Of a stretch of DNA of 64,000 bases, positions 11,351 to 23,482 are shown one piece after another. The stretch lies in NCBI RefSeq assembly GCF_949987535.1, contig NC_080066.1, positions 88,431,600 to 88,495,599 on the forward strand. Direction: 5' to 3'. The position numbers and the translations under genes are program-made. This stretch comes from Balaenoptera acutorostrata (Eukaryota; Chordata; Mammalia; Artiodactyla; Balaenopteridae). Position 1 is the stretch's first letter. Every line of letters starts with the position of its first letter. Below the pieces are notes generated by a model. The model saw nothing but the letters and a program-made list of their open reading frames with translations, searched no databases and was not told the DNA's origin.

Positions 11351-13655
11351 GTTTCACTCGGAACGAGGTCATTAGTAACTATAGAAAATTTTCTGAGAAA
11401 TTATAAGAAGAAATCTAGAGCTAAGAGTTTTAGAGTGAAAGTTAGTGATTGGGGGAAAAAAGCCTTTCAAGAAATTTGGCAAGGTAGGTCGTTTTCCTCT
11501 CTGGAGGAAGAGTTGAGCTAAGTTGCTCTTAAATCATTTTAAAAGCCAAGAGAAAGGAGTCTTGAGTATTGCTTGGGTGTATGTAATGCAGGGTTTGGGG
11601 ATATTTCTCTGTTTGATTGATTCTGATATTTTAAATATAATAATCCATTCTTGGAGAGAGGATGATTCCTGTCTGTTTGCAGTACATATAAATCGACTCC
11701 AAATGACTGAACCAACATTCAAAAATGTAGCCATAGAAAATGAATATTGTCGTTTAGTGCAGTTACCATGGAAGGTTATATAGTTTTCCTACAATATTAC
11801 AACTCTTCGAGCCATATATGGAAACTCTTTTCTGTAATTACCTTTACAGAGTCAGCAATTCATTCAAATGAGCATGTGACCATTTTTTTCCCTTTATGGG
11901 AGTCATTTGAGTTTTTAGAAACAGCCTAAAATAGTGTCAGTTCTAGTGACGACAGTCAATAATCAAACACATTCGTTGTTTGGGGTCGAAAATTGACTTA
12001 GATTAAAAAGCAGTGAAAAGAATTGTCTTGCATGGTTCTTAAAACACATGGAATTAGATTAATATTTTAATGTCAAACTTTAAGTGAGCCAGAGTATGAA
12101 GCCTTTTGGAAGCATAAGTGCTAATAACAAGAAGTTTTCTATCATTACTCCATCTGGAGGTCTTCATTATGTACCGTCTGAATGTAAGCATGGACACGAA
12201 TTCTTCGAAATCCTGAATCATTTGTTCAATGTTAAATTCCTACCCAAGTCTAAACTGTGAAGACAATACTTGGATTTTTCCCAAATCAAGAAAGTCTGCT
12301 GGCTGTTCTGCTGGCTATTAGTAGAAAAGGTATAGGGGAAAGCGTTACTGAACTGATAGCTTTAAGAAAAAGGAACAATGGGGGGCAAATATGGAGTAGA
12401 ATAAAAATCAAAGAACGGCAATAATTCATAGTCCATCAGAGAAGCATGACAATGAAGGTGAACTAAGTCTGGTCATCATACTTGCCCTCTTAAGGGATTC
12501 CAGTATTAATGGAGCTGGAAAAGGCATTTAGTTTTTTGTTTTTGTTTTTCTCCAGTAATTGAAGAATAGAACAGAGGACAGGTAGGCTGGTTGTAATTCT
12601 CCTTCATTCTCTTATGTGCAGTTGATATAGGAGCACCTCTGTTATCTTCATAACTTAGTTTCTCTGATGATTCACAAATGATGGTTTTGCACAGGGATCT
12701 TTTTTAATGATTTCATGGAAGAGAGTTCAAAAAGCTATCCTGAAAGCAGTTGATAAGCATTTATTTTGTAAAGCCAAGAAAGCAGTGTCTGCGTTGTGTC
12801 TAATGAATGGAAAAGACTAACATATAATGATCCAAATATATAAATAACCAGGTGGTGCATTTCAGATACACTTGCCTCATTAAAAGAAAGTAGAATCATG
12901 GCCTACTCTCAAAGGGCTGTCTAGAAAGCTTCATGGAATCAAGTGCTGATTTTCTTGTGCTTTTTTCCTTGCAGTTTTCCTGGAAGGTGTTAATGAAATG
13001 TTTGGAAGTAAATTTTACAGCGCTGCATTTATGACACTAATTTTACATAATTTTATACTTTAGGCAGCTATTATTAAAGTTCCCAGAGTAAATGCCATAG
13101 GCGAACTCCCATTCTCACAGTGTCTTCGGAAGGCAGAGCTCTGGGAACTATGCTTATTTTCTTTTCTCTAAAAAGGCAACAAGTAATAAACTGTTGTTTC
13201 TAAAAAAATGTTGAAGCCCTCTGTGAGCCTAGCTTTTGGTATTTAGTCTAAATGGAAAGTAAATACTAATGTGTAGATAGCAGAGGCAGAATGCCTTAAG
13301 TGTTACTATGCATCTAAAGTGGTATTGCAACATTTCTCAGTTGGTGGCCCATTGAGTAAACTTGTTTTTCCTAAAATAGTTCCAGGAAATACATCTGTTG
13401 ACATAGACGTTCAGTTTCTGTGGTTGAGGAGCTGTGTGCAAGTAGGGAACGTATGCTACCGTACCATGCACACGCCTGCTATCACCAGCAGGACTAGTGA
13501 GATGCAATCATAAAGCAGTTTAATTTTTGTCTCCCACTGACTGTCTCTCTCAGTCCACTCAGTGGGCTACGTTTTCCCCTGCTGGGGGATGAAATTTTCT
13601 GGTCCTTTTCAGACTTTCTCCCCTGCGGGTCTCTCACATGAGCAAAGGCATCTAT
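11351..13655 (+). other. Intronic stretch without recognised features
   Basis: No repeat family was identified with confidence. 12960-13160 is an AT-rich, high-complexity segment that might be conserved non-coding DNA (see findings). 13480-13655, together with 13970-14530, may be a decayed LTR or other old element split by the L1 at 13656, but I could not define its ends. Confidence 0.4.
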
Positions 13656-13969
13656 AGTTGACTTACAATGTTGTGTTAATTTCTTCTGTACAGCAAAGTG
13701 ACTCAGTTTTATATATATATATATACACACACTTTTTCATATTCTTTTCCATTATGGTTTGTCACAGGATATTGAATATAGTTCCCCGTGCTATACAGTA
13801 GGACCTTGTTCTTTATCCATCCTATATATAATAGTTTGCCTCTCCTAATCCCAAACTCCTATTCCTTCCCTCTCCTCCCCTCCCTCCCACAAGTCTGTTC
13901 TCTATATCTGTGAGTCTGTTTTTGTTTCATAAATATGTTGATTTGTATCGTATTTCAGATTCCACATAT
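13656..13969 (-). mobile_element. L1 3' fragment, antisense
   Basis: On the + strand it reads 'agttgacttacaatgttgtgttaatttcttctgtacagcaaagtgactcag...gatattgaatatagttccccgtgctatacagtaggaccttgtt...ctctatatctgtgagtctgtttttg...cagattccacatatg'. This is the complement of an artiodactyl L1 3' UTR. A short TA/CA microsatellite sits inside it (13711-13730). Possible flanking duplication ggcatct (13647 and 13970) is too short to be firm. Confidence 0.8.
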
Positions 13970-14823
13970 GGCATCTGTGTTCTTATTGGTTGCTTACATT
14001 TCCTTCCTCAACCCGGGGTGACCACTGGTACCTCCAGCCATCGAGGCCTCTGCAGCTCTAGGAGCCCTCTGAGAAAGGATCTAAGCTCACTCCACATCAG
14101 CTTTCTCCTACAGTGGCCCACAACTAGTTAGCAGGAAACACTCATAGATTTTTTTTTGCCACAATAAATTGCCAGAGTACAAACCAACTTGGACATGGTA
14201 ACAGCCTCTCCCTTGAACCGTGTCTGAGCATCTGGCCAGCCAGTTTCCAAGCGTTAGGCAGTCTGCAGTCCACAGCGTCCTCCAGCCTGTTGTGGATACA
14301 TAACACACATCGTGCAGTCTGAGCATTCTCCTTGAAGCCCCTTTCATGACTTGTCATCACAATGTGGTCTTCCACCAGTTTCCTAGAGAGAGCTAGTGAC
14401 AGTTCAGCCCTCTCCCAAGTAACTCCCGTCCCATCTCTTATTACCTCGGATGTTTTGATATTCTTGATACGCATGAGTGTTTAAGAGCCCTGTGACCAGA
14501 TTGTCATCACATCCTTTGCAAATTCTGCATCATAGTGTCACACTTGACTTAGAATGTGGCATCTGTTGTCTTGTGCTCCAGTTCAAATATCCATTTTAAC
14601 ATCCTCTAATATTATCAAAGTGAATAATTTAATCAGCTATTAAATTTGATGTTAAATTTGGTATCATGGTTTAATCTTCAGGGACAGTTTTTTAACTTTA
14701 TTGGTTTTTTTTCTTTTCTTTTTAGCTCTTATGAACTTTAAAAAAAGATGAAACTAGTTTTTATCAGTAGCCACATTTAATATTTGGACCACTTTTCCGT
14801 TTTTGGATACTCAGAACACTAGA

Positions 14824-15452
14824 GCAGCACTGACTAATAGAAATATAATGTGAGCCACATATGTAATTTTAACTTTTCTAGTAGCCACATGAAAAAGTAA
14901 AGGGAAACAGGTAAAATTAATTTTAATAATATATCTTATTTAACCCAATATATCCAAAAGTTTTATTTTTATTTTTTATTTTTTTAAGAGTTTCACTTAA
15001 TTTTTATTTATTCATTTTTGGCTGTGTTGGGTCTTCGTTTCTGTGCGAGGGCTTTCTCTAGTTGTGGCAAGCGGGGGCCACTCTTCATCGCGGTGCGCGG
15101 GCCTCTCACTATCGCGGCCTCTCTTGTTGCGGAGCACAGGCTCCAGATGCGCAGGCTCAGTAGTTGTGGCTCACGGGCCCAGTTGCTCCGCGGCATGTGG
15201 GATCTTCCCAGACCAGGGCTCGAACCCGTGTCTCCTGCATTGGCAGGCAGACTCTCAACCACTGCGCCACCAGGGAAGCCCCAAAAGTTTTATTTTAATA
15301 GGTACCCAATATTAAAAATTACTGAGATATTTTGCATTCTTTTTTCCATACTAAGTCTTTGAACTCTAATGCATATATTATGCCACATCTCAATTTAGGC
15401 CAGCTAATAGCCACATGTGGCTAGTGGCTACCATATTGGATAGCACAGTTCT
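14824..15452. mobile_element. Old hAT-like DNA transposon relic, interrupted by a CHR SINE
   Basis: Left part: 'cagcactgactaatagaaatataatgtgagccacatatgtaatttt...tctagtagccacatgaaaaagtaa...ttaataatatatcttatttaacccaatatatccaaaa'. Right part: 'tactgagatattttgcattctttt...catactaagtctttgaa...ccacatgtggctagtggctaccatattggatagcacag'. The ends form a diverged inverted repeat (cagcactgactaata against the complement of tattggatagcacag). I recognise the wording as a common non-autonomous mammalian MER element, hAT-like, but I do not assign the exact family. Removing 14970-15280 plus one duplication rejoins the two halves. Confidence 0.6.
14970..15280 (-). mobile_element. CHR-type SINE, antisense
   Basis: The head lies on the right and the T-rich tail on the left. 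A perfect 16-bp target-site duplication ccaaaagttttatttt occupies 14954-14969 and 15281-15296. It carries the tRNA-like B-box text 'gggctcgaacccg' in complement. It is the short subtype with one 'ctcagtagttgtgg' module. The open frames here (15008-15362, both strands) are readings of the SINE. Confidence 0.96.
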
Positions 15453-15739
15453 GGAACTTTGTTTCTAGTCACATCATCACTCACCTAAGGGCTCTATCAG
15501 GTCTCTAATTTTCTTTCTTCCTGCTGCTGTTTATTTAACTTTTAAGAAAGCAGCATCTTAGAGAATCATAGCCTATGTTGATATGTAAAAGTAAACCAAT
15601 TTAAAAAAAACACAGAGCTAGGGACCTCAGATTAGAGTCTAATTTCTCAGGATATTTGTCTAAGTGGAGTTTTGTTCAAATATATAAGTGATAAATGAAA
15701 CCTCTTGTAGTCATGTCAATTAGATATAACAACTGTAGC

Positions 15740-15920
15740 AAATATTTCATGAAGGCTCAGCCCTAAGCTAGGCACTAAGATGGAATCAGAGGGGAGTATA
15801 TAGTTCTTGTCATCAGGGACTTAAAATTATTTTTTAGAAAGATAGAAATACATCTATGAAAGAGTTAAAAAAGCAGGGCAAAGATTCATTTAGGTAGGCA
15901 GAGTAGATGAGGGAAAGTGC
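15740..15920 (+). repeat. Ancient interspersed repeat, family not assigned
   Basis: The text 'gctcagccctaagctaggcactaagatggaatcagag...agttcttgtcatcagggactta' follows the widespread mammalian repeat wording 'gtgctaggcactggggatac...tccctgccctcaaggagctt'. Similar relics occur near 3560, 21210, 29730, 42790, 50270 and 54310. I recognise the pattern but cannot name the family. Confidence 0.45.
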
Positions 15921-16589
15921 TACAGATGAAGGGAAGAGACAGTACAAAGATGCAGAGGCTGGAATTGACCATGGGAAAAGGGAGGAAACAGTCACCCTTA
16001 GGAAGTCCCTGCTATGCCAGACTCTCAGTGTTTGCGAGACCTCCTAGGAAAGAAGAGGAGGGGGGCATGATGTCAACTTGCTTAACTCCAAAGAAGGAAA
16101 GGCCTATTTCAAGTCTCTCTGTGGTGCCCTTCTATTCTACTGAACTGTGTGCTTCTGTACAGTTTCTATATGAGGCATGGTATTGGGATTTTTAAAAAAT
16201 TCTCCTTTGTGTATATAACTTAGTGGCTGGACTGGTCTATTTCTGAAACTGTTTTAGCTTAATCCTATGGATAGGAGTCTGGAGACCCTACCAGTTTTAT
16301 ATGCTCAATTGAGAGTCCTATGCTTAGTGTTTACGTTCCTTAGCAGTTATGGCCTCTAGAGAATCTGTGCTGTTTTTGGTTTATAAATATATATTGAACA
16401 AATATATGGGACTTTGTGGTCCAGATGATGTGCCAAAGTACTTTTTGCAGAACATTAGTCCCGTGGGGGTTCCATGAAATGAAGTTTCCATGGTCAGAAG
16501 GGTTTTGGAAACTCTATACCATGTCCTCTTCTTGAAGAGGCACTGGATGTGTTAGCATGTTAGCTCTTGGGAGTCCTGCAAGAAGGTAA

Positions 16590-16597
<8 letters not shown>

Positions 16598-16628
<31 letters not shown>

Positions 16629-16899
16629 TTATTTTGGGCTGTGTTGGGTCTTCGTTTCTGTGCGAGGGCTTTCTCTAGTTGCGGCAAGTGGGGGCCACTC
16701 TTCATCGCGGTGCGCGGGCCTCTCACCATCGCGGCCTCTCTTGTTGCGGAGCACAGGCTCCAGACGCGCAGGCTCAGTAATTGTGGCTCACGGGCTTAGT
16801 TGCTCCGTGGCATGCGGGATCCTCCCAGACCAGGGCTCGAACCCGTGTCCCCTGCATTGGCAGGCAGACTCTCAACCACTGCGCCACCAGGGAAGCCCC
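16598..16899 (-). mobile_element. CHR-type SINE, antisense, with long poly-T
   Basis: A target-site duplication of about 14 bp, aggtaactcttttt, occupies 16584-16597 and 16900-16913. The tail is an uninterrupted T run of over 30 bases (16593-16626 including flank), then atttattttgggctgtgttggg. The long pure tail and limited divergence suggest a comparatively young copy. The open frame 16567-16905 is the antisense SINE reading. Confidence 0.95.
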
Positions 16900-17020
16900 A
16901 GGTAACTCTTTTTACGTAGTTTAACCCAGCACTTTCAAATCTATTAATTTTAGAATTAATTTAATTTATAAATTAAACGTAATCCCCGGGGTTTGGTTCT
17001 TAAATATTCTAAAGTATGAT

Positions 17021-17507
17021 GATGAATGGATAAGAAGTGGTATATAAATACAATGGAATATTACTCAGCCGTAAAAGAATGAAATTCTGCCGTTTGCAAC
17101 CACAGGGATGGACCTAGAGAGTATCATGCTCAGTGAAATAAGTCAGACAGAGAAAGACAAATACTCTATGTTATCACTTGTATGGGAAATCTAAAAAATA
17201 AAGTAAGTAAACGTATATAATGAAACAGAAACAGACTCACAGATATAGAGAAGAAATGAGTGGTTATCACTGGGGAGAGGGAAGGCGGGGAGGGACGAGA
17301 TAAGGGTGTGGGATTGAGAGATACAAACTACTATGTATAAAACAGTTAAGCAGCAAGGATATATATCATACAGCACAGGGGAATATAACTGTTATTTTAT
17401 AATAACTTTAAATGGAGTATAATCTATAAAAGTATTGAATCACTATGTTGTACACCTGAAACTAATATAATATTGTAAATCAACCATACTTCAATTAAAA
17501 AAAAAAT
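17021..17507 (+). mobile_element. L1 3' end, sense orientation
   Basis: It begins 'gatgaatggataagaagtggtatataaatacaatggaatattactcagccgtaaaagaatgaaat', which encodes the L1 ORF2 C-terminal text, continues through 'agtgaaataagtcagacagagaaagacaaatactctatg', and ends 'ttgtacacctgaaactaatataatattgtaaatcaacc...aattaaaaaaaaaa'. It is 5'-truncated, retaining about 490 bp. Flanking aaagtatga and acagtatga may be a decayed target duplication. Confidence 0.88.
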
Positions 17508-17679
17508 ACAGTATGACTTAGGCAAAGTGAACTCTTCCATTAAATAGTGATAAGTTCCTGGTTCTGAAAGGTTTGATGTGGTTGGCATGCATGTCATCTG
17601 CTTCTTTTCAGTCCTTGGGAGTGCTACTTACCAGAACTAGCAGTATCAGATATTCTTGCAGCTAGAGCTTCCTTTTATA

Positions 17680-17900
17680 GATTGGTTAAATTCTCTTCTT
17701 TCAAAGTCAAGATTAAGATGTATTCCTTCCCCAATCCTTTCCTGACCATGGGGAACTCCACCACCAACCCCATCAATGTCGTTGCAACTTGACTGACATC
17801 ACCACCTCTGTCTGCCTGGACCCCATTCACATTTCTATTTGATAGTTAATGCATGTATTAAAATTTTGGTATTTGTCATGCACTTTACCCGAATCAGCCA
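17680..17900 (+). mobile_element. L2-like LINE fragment
   Basis: The text 'caagattaagatgtattccttccccaatcctttcctgaccatgg' resembles the L2 'ctcctccaggaagccttccctgac' region. It is diverged, with approximate limits. Confidence 0.4.
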
Positions 17901-19260
17901 CGTTAGTATTTTTACTTCTCTAATTAATTCTTGTTTTTCTTGCATTTTATTACATTTTTAAATAATTGGGTGACCTAGTCCTTGTCTTTGGGGATATATA
18001 CTGATGGGTTTCAATGTTGTTCACTAAGAGGCGAGGAATGAGTGTATTCATCTTGTCAAAAAACTTTTTTCCGTGACATTGATTTTTGTGTTGAAATACT
18101 TACATCAGCATAAAAATATCTAGAATCCTATTTCATGGCTTTTAAGAAGCCTGATAAGCAAGTTAAAAATATTTTCTTCACTAAATGAAACACAAATGAC
18201 ATTAACTTAAAATGTAGAAATATGGATATACAGAAATATGAATATATGTGAATATTTTATATATATTCAGTATGTTCGTTAAAAGTTAAATTCAGCCTAT
18301 TAGACCCCACAATTTGGGAATTACAAAATTTGCTAATCTAGTTCTAGTTTGGGAGCTAATAATATGCTGATTTATATATAGTCTTCCAGCCAGGCTATGA
18401 TCCCTCCCATAGACCAAAGAACAAAAACTGTATCTGATATTTCTTGCTACCTCATTGAGTACCAAGCCCAGTGCTATGAAGAGAGTAGGTGTTAATTTAC
18501 TTAATTTAACTGTGGGATCTCAAGGTTGATGAGAGAGAGTACTTAAATGTGAAATATACTTTAATACAATTTTATATCTGCTTAATACAACATTTTTTTT
18601 AAAAAGTACTCTGAAAACAGTACCTACAAATACATCTGTATCCTATGGAAATATTAGTATAGCTATTGATAATATAAGTATGTGGGAACTGAATTCTGTG
18701 GGACACATGAAAGGAAATGTTCTCCAACTTTCCTACCATATTCCCTCTGCAGCAATCCCTTTCCTCTGAACTGTTTCAGAAGAGCTTTATATAAGTAAAC
18801 AAGAGGTTGGAATATTTATTTCCTCCGGAAATAAAGAACGTTCTAAAGGTGCACTTCATAAAATAGGCCCATTTCTATCTCTCTCCCTGGAGAGCCCTTA
18901 TCCTCCTGCCTGCCTTCTCTTAGGAGACATTGTTGACCTTCACTGTTGGACACTCAACCAGGTGAAAAGAGAAGACTTGCTGGTTTGGGGGCAGATTTTA
19001 CCTACATGGAAAATGTTCTTTTAAATATGTATTAGCTCTTAGGGCTCATTTCTTTCCTAACATCCCAGTGGAAAAGCTTATATTCTGTTAAGGATTCTGG
19101 TGAAGTAGTCTTTAAATGAAAACTAGTGAACTTTAAAAGACAAAGGTAAAGCCATGACGCTCCAGAAGCAAATTTTGATTCATTCTCTGTATAATGGTTT
19201 GTAAGCTTCACTTGCAGAGTGGGGAATATTTTAGAACTTTCTTGTTGCTCTGAGAAACAT
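17901..19260 (+). other. AT-rich intronic stretch without recognised features
   Basis: It contains many short AT tracts (for example 18225-18260) and no identified repeat. No coding or RNA gene is supported. Confidence 0.45.
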
Positions 19261-19276
19261 AAAAAAGCAGAGGCAT

Positions 19277-19572
19277 GGGGCTTCCCTGGTGGCTCAGTGG
19301 TTGAGAATCTGCCTGCCAATGCAGGAGACACGGGTTCGAGCCCTGGTCTGGGAAGATCCCACATGCCACGGAGCAGCTGGGCCCGTGAGCCGCAATTACT
19401 GAGCCTGCGCGTCTGGAGCCTGTGCTCCGCGACAAGAGAGGCCGCGATAGTGAGAGGCCCGCGCACCGCGATGAAGAGTGGCCCCCGCTCGCCACAACTA
19501 GAGAAAGCCCTCGCACAGAAATGAAGACCTAACACAGCCATAAACAAATAAATTAATTAATTAAAAAAAAAT
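19277..19572 (+). mobile_element. CHR-type SINE, sense orientation
   Basis: This is the only copy on the gene strand. The head ggggcttccctggtggctcag starts at 19277, followed by 'gggttcgagccctggtctgggaagatcccacatgcc', and the tail is aaataaattaattaattaaaaaaaaa. The target-site duplication aaaaaa(g/t)cagaggcat lies at 19261-19276 and 19566-19581 (one mismatch). It can pair with the antisense copies at 15.0, 16.6 and 24.6 kb. The frames at 19032-19547 and 19219-19524 are SINE readings extended into flank. Confidence 0.96.
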
Positions 19573-20129
19573 CAGAGGCATACATCCATCTTAATAATAT
19601 AAAGCTGGCTTTGGAAAGCAGTGTGTAATAGAAGTTAGAATTGCCCTCTTTGAGGAAAACAACCCTTAAATACTGTAGAATAGTCTCTAATTAAAAAAAA
19701 AAAAAGTATTATGTGGAATTGGATAGAGCTGTTTCTTTTCAGGCCTTATTTAGTATTTACTTCTTTCTACATTTTTCCATAGTGCCAAACAAAACGAGCT
19801 ATCACAAAACCAAACAGAAGATGATGGCTCTGAGAAGTCATTGCAGCCCTTTACTGAGTCAGCCTGAAGTGTGTACAGGCCTCCTCTGTTCTCATGCCTC
19901 CTGAGTTGTTATTCTTTTTTTTTTTTTCCTGAATGAGAGGAAATGATAGGGAAATTGTTTTCAAAACTAAATTTTGTTCCAAAGGAGTCCTCATTCCAAC
20001 TTGTCAATATCACATGACATTCATTTTTAATGTCTTTAAGATACCTAATTAGGAGACATTGTGCTTTATAAATTACCTCACCATTCCTGGAAAACTGCTT
20101 AAGAACTCAAGAGTCTGAAGAAAATCCTG

Positions 20130-20310
20130 CCATTTCTTGGCTGTGAAGTCTTGTCTCTCAGCCACGGTTTCCGAATCTGTATCATGGGAATAATAATAGT
20201 ACCTATCTCGTGAGATTGTTAGGAAGATTAAATGAGATAATATACAAAGTACTTAGCATGGGGCCTGGCACATACTTAATACATGTTTAATAGGTATTTG
20301 CTATTAACAT
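20130..20310 (+). mobile_element. MIR SINE
   Basis: Clear MIR text: 'cacggtttccgaatctgtatcatgggaataataatagtacctatctcgtgagattgttaggaagattaaatgagataatatacaaagtacttagcatggggcctggcacatacttaata'. One of the best-preserved MIRs in the window. Confidence 0.85.
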
Positions 20311-21189
20311 TCTCGTTCTCATGAAAGTGAGAGTAATCTTTGTTGAAAATGTTGTTTCAGAAAAGGTATCATGAAACTTTCAGCTGCTACTACAGTTAAC
20401 CTAAATGTAGAGGTCCAAATGTAACTATGTTTTCCACTTAGAAGTTTTATTTTCTTACTGGAACGGCATGTTTTTTGGATCTTCTATACAGGTGAAGCCC
20501 AACATTCTTATTTTGATATCATATCAACCATATGCTTTTCTTTAACATACACCCAATTGTTGCAGTTGTAGCAAAGGCTAAGACCCCAATAGTGCAAATA
20601 TTAACAAAGGGAGGAGAAAGCGAAGGGGTGAGTGACAACCATTTCCATGAAATATGATGGTGACTGCAGCCCTGAAAAACATCAGTTTTCACAACAACTG
20701 ACCAAGGGTTACTAAAAGATTTTGCTTACTTACATGCGCAGATACAGAAAGAGAATGAACTTGTCTCTTTGTAAAAGGCCAGCCGTGAAATATAAGATAT
20801 ACTTAGCTATTTTAGAAACGTGGCATTGTAAAGTCAGTGAGAGATAATAGAAAATTATCCATCACCAAATAAACTGAACACCTATGTAAAGTATATATTC
20901 AACTTTCTAGGTGAATATGAGAACTTGAGTCTATAAATATGGCATAGTCAGTTTAAGTGTGTGGCGAGGTGCTTTTACTTGTAGAATCCACATGCCATTC
21001 TTCTTTAGTTGCAAACGACTAAAAGTGTTAGTCCCAGAGGACTAAAGCTAGAAAAGCCAAAACACTGGGGTATCTTAAACCTATAAATTTCAAACCTCAC
21101 TCAATAGAGTTCAGTTTTGTCAAATGTATCCATAAAAAGATATGATAGTCATCTAAAAAGAAAATGTTCCAAGAAGAAGAGATGTGAGT

Positions 21190-21450
21190 TTATTCACCAT
21201 GTAGCAGTTATATCCCAGGCACTATGCTAATGGCTGGAGATGTATAATAGTACATGAAACACACTTACCCCTGCCCTCTGGAGTTACATTCAGGTGGAGG
21301 AAGCGGAGATTAAACAAACACAGAAACACCTAAGTACCAGTGTGGCGAAGGCCATGCAGGAATATAGAGGGGATGAGAGCAGAGAAGAGTGACACATACG
21401 GACTGGTGGCCAGGGAGGCCATCCTCTCTGAAGGATGAGAAGTCTCCAGC
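21190..21450 (+). repeat. Ancient interspersed repeat, family not assigned
   Basis: Text 'catgtagcagttatatcccaggcactatgctaatggctggagatgtataatagtacatgaaacacacttacccctgccctctggagttacattc' is the same unassigned ancient repeat type as at 15740. The open frame 21389-21799 lies in and after it and has no recognisable domain. Confidence 0.45.
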
Positions 21451-22369
21451 CATGTGCAGAGTGAAGGGAAGCTTTCTAGATAGGAGGAAGACTATGGGTA
21501 AAGGTCCTAAGATGGCAAACATCTGTGTGTTTGAGGAGGTGAAAGAAAGCTTTATGGACAGAGTCCAGACGGTGAGAGTGAGTGATGGGAGACGAGATGG
21601 GAGCTGTGGTCAGGGGAACGTTGTAGGGGGGCACTGCACATTAAGACAAGTGCAGTGGTGCTGTGATACCATGCTCAGGAATAATAAGAGCACTGTAGAC
21701 TTTCCTACAGACACTAGAAGCCTGATGTTCAGGTTGTCCACGAGAATCTGCCCTAAAGAGCCCCCCAGTACTGACTCAGGGCCGGGAGAGTTCTTGTAGA
21801 TTTCCTATGCCTTTCAAGACAGAGGGATCTTGAGTTTTGTGTTACTTGTATTGCCTTTCCTATTATCCTTGTGCTTTTACAGGGACTCTGACCCCTAGCT
21901 TTCCCCCAGGAAAGTGATTAAACTGGAACTCAGATGCCCTTAAAATACATAAAACAAGTACATCATGCAAACGGCTTGTTCAGGCATCAAGTATTTTGAG
22001 ATAATGCATGCTTTTGAGTGGACGCATGCAGACTTATCCCCGGGGAACGCATTTGGATGTCATAATAGCAATTCTGGTATCAATAAATCATTCACTATTT
22101 GGACAAGTCACGGCCACCACCTCAGTCACTAGATACATTTGTAATGGTTTCTGTGAACAATAACAACAACCACCTAGCAACATACTGTTTTGGTCATGTC
22201 ATTTTTATATGACTTGTTGGATGGATAAACTGTGTCTAATATATCTTGAAAATTGAGCAGCAAATACTGGTGGAGGCCCACTGTGCACAATACATGAAAT
22301 CATGCTGCATGGTGTGTGACTTTATATAAGAATGACATGTGGGTGTTTTTTGCTAGTTTTTTAGTACTT

Positions 22370-22480
22370 TTCTGTTCCATGAGGGAAGGGCTGTATCTAT
22401 CTTGTTTACCATTTTATCTCTAATTTTGGTCACCTAGTAGCTTGATAAGTATTTGTTGAATAGATGAATGGATAAGTGAA
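22370..22480 (+). mobile_element. L2 LINE 3' tail
   Basis: L2 tail wording: 'ccatgagggaagggctgtatctatcttgtttaccattttatctctaat...gataagtatttgttgaatagatgaatgg'. Confidence 0.6.
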
Positions 22481-23435
22481 TAGTTTTTAGGAAAAGTTTA
22501 TTTCTTGAATTCCTTAGAACTCAAGTTAAGAAATGAGTGATCTAACATCTCTGCTTTTAATGGATGGTTTTCCCCTTGCCATTTTTAAGCCATGAGGAGT
22601 GTCAAATATAGCCAAGTGAATTCTGCAAAGAGTTAATATTTCAGAGAAGCCAAAGTTAGGTGATCCCTTCCATCTATGCTGTGTTTTATAGATGTACATA
22701 CAACCTCATCTGGTCCTTGGAGCAATCTTGCAAGACTGTTCATATTGTACAGTAAAGGAAACACATTGTGTCTCGTCTAAGGCAGGTGTGTAGGAATGAG
22801 GGCTCTGTTTCCTAACTCAGCCCATACTGTGTGCATCCATATTCTCCAACAGATATTTGCCTGGCTCTTAGACCTACAGTAATCTCTAGGATTGCTTTTA
22901 GCTATCATTCATTATCTTTTTATCTTAGCTCTATCTTTCTTCTTTCCTCTCCATTTCATGCACCTCTTTGTTTTTTATTTTATTATTTTTTTTTTATTGA
23001 GGTAGAGTTGACTTACAGTATTATATTAGTTTCAGGTGTACAGCATAGTGATATGAAGTTTTTATAGTCTATATTTCATTTATAGTTAATATAAAATATT
23101 GGCTATATTCCCTGTGCTGTACAGTATATCCTTGTAGCTTATTTATTTTATACATAGTAGTTTGTACCTCTTAATCCCCTATCCCTATCTTGCCCGTTCC
23201 CCCTTCCCTCTCCCTACTGGTAACCACTTGTTTGTTCTCTATATCTGTGAGTCTGTTTCTGTTTTGTTATATTCCTGAGTTTGTTTTATTTTTTAGATTC
23301 CGCATATAAGTGATAACATAAGAGTATTTGTCTTTCTCTGTCTGATATATTTTACTAAGCATAATCCCCTCCAGGTCCATCCATATTGTTGCAAATGGCA
23401 AAATTTCATTCTTTTTTATGGCCGAGTAGTATTCC

Positions 23436-23438
<3 letters not shown>

Positions 23439-23480
<42 letters not shown>
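23439..23480. repeat. (GT)21 microsatellite inside L1
   Basis: There are 42 bases of pure GT. It occupies the spot in the L1 where other copies read 'ccattgta...tatatcac' (compare 36168-36188), so it probably grew from a short TGTATATG-like seed. Confidence 0.97.

Positions 23481-23482
<2 letters not shown>

Noticed and set aside
13480..14530. Possible LTR or other element split by the L1 at 13656
   Set aside because: The flanks look non-unique, but I could not match a family or define ends.
15008..15362. Open frames on both strands with text like 'LRFCARAFSSCG', recurring near 16.6, 19.3, 24.6 and 31.9 kb, as if a conserved gene family
   Set aside because: All are translations of the CHR-type SINE; frames end with the element and flanking duplications mark them as insertions.
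19277..19350. tRNA gene (A/B-box-like text at the SINE head)
   Set aside because: It is the tRNA-derived head of a CHR SINE, with tail and target-site duplication; it does not form an independent tRNA gene.
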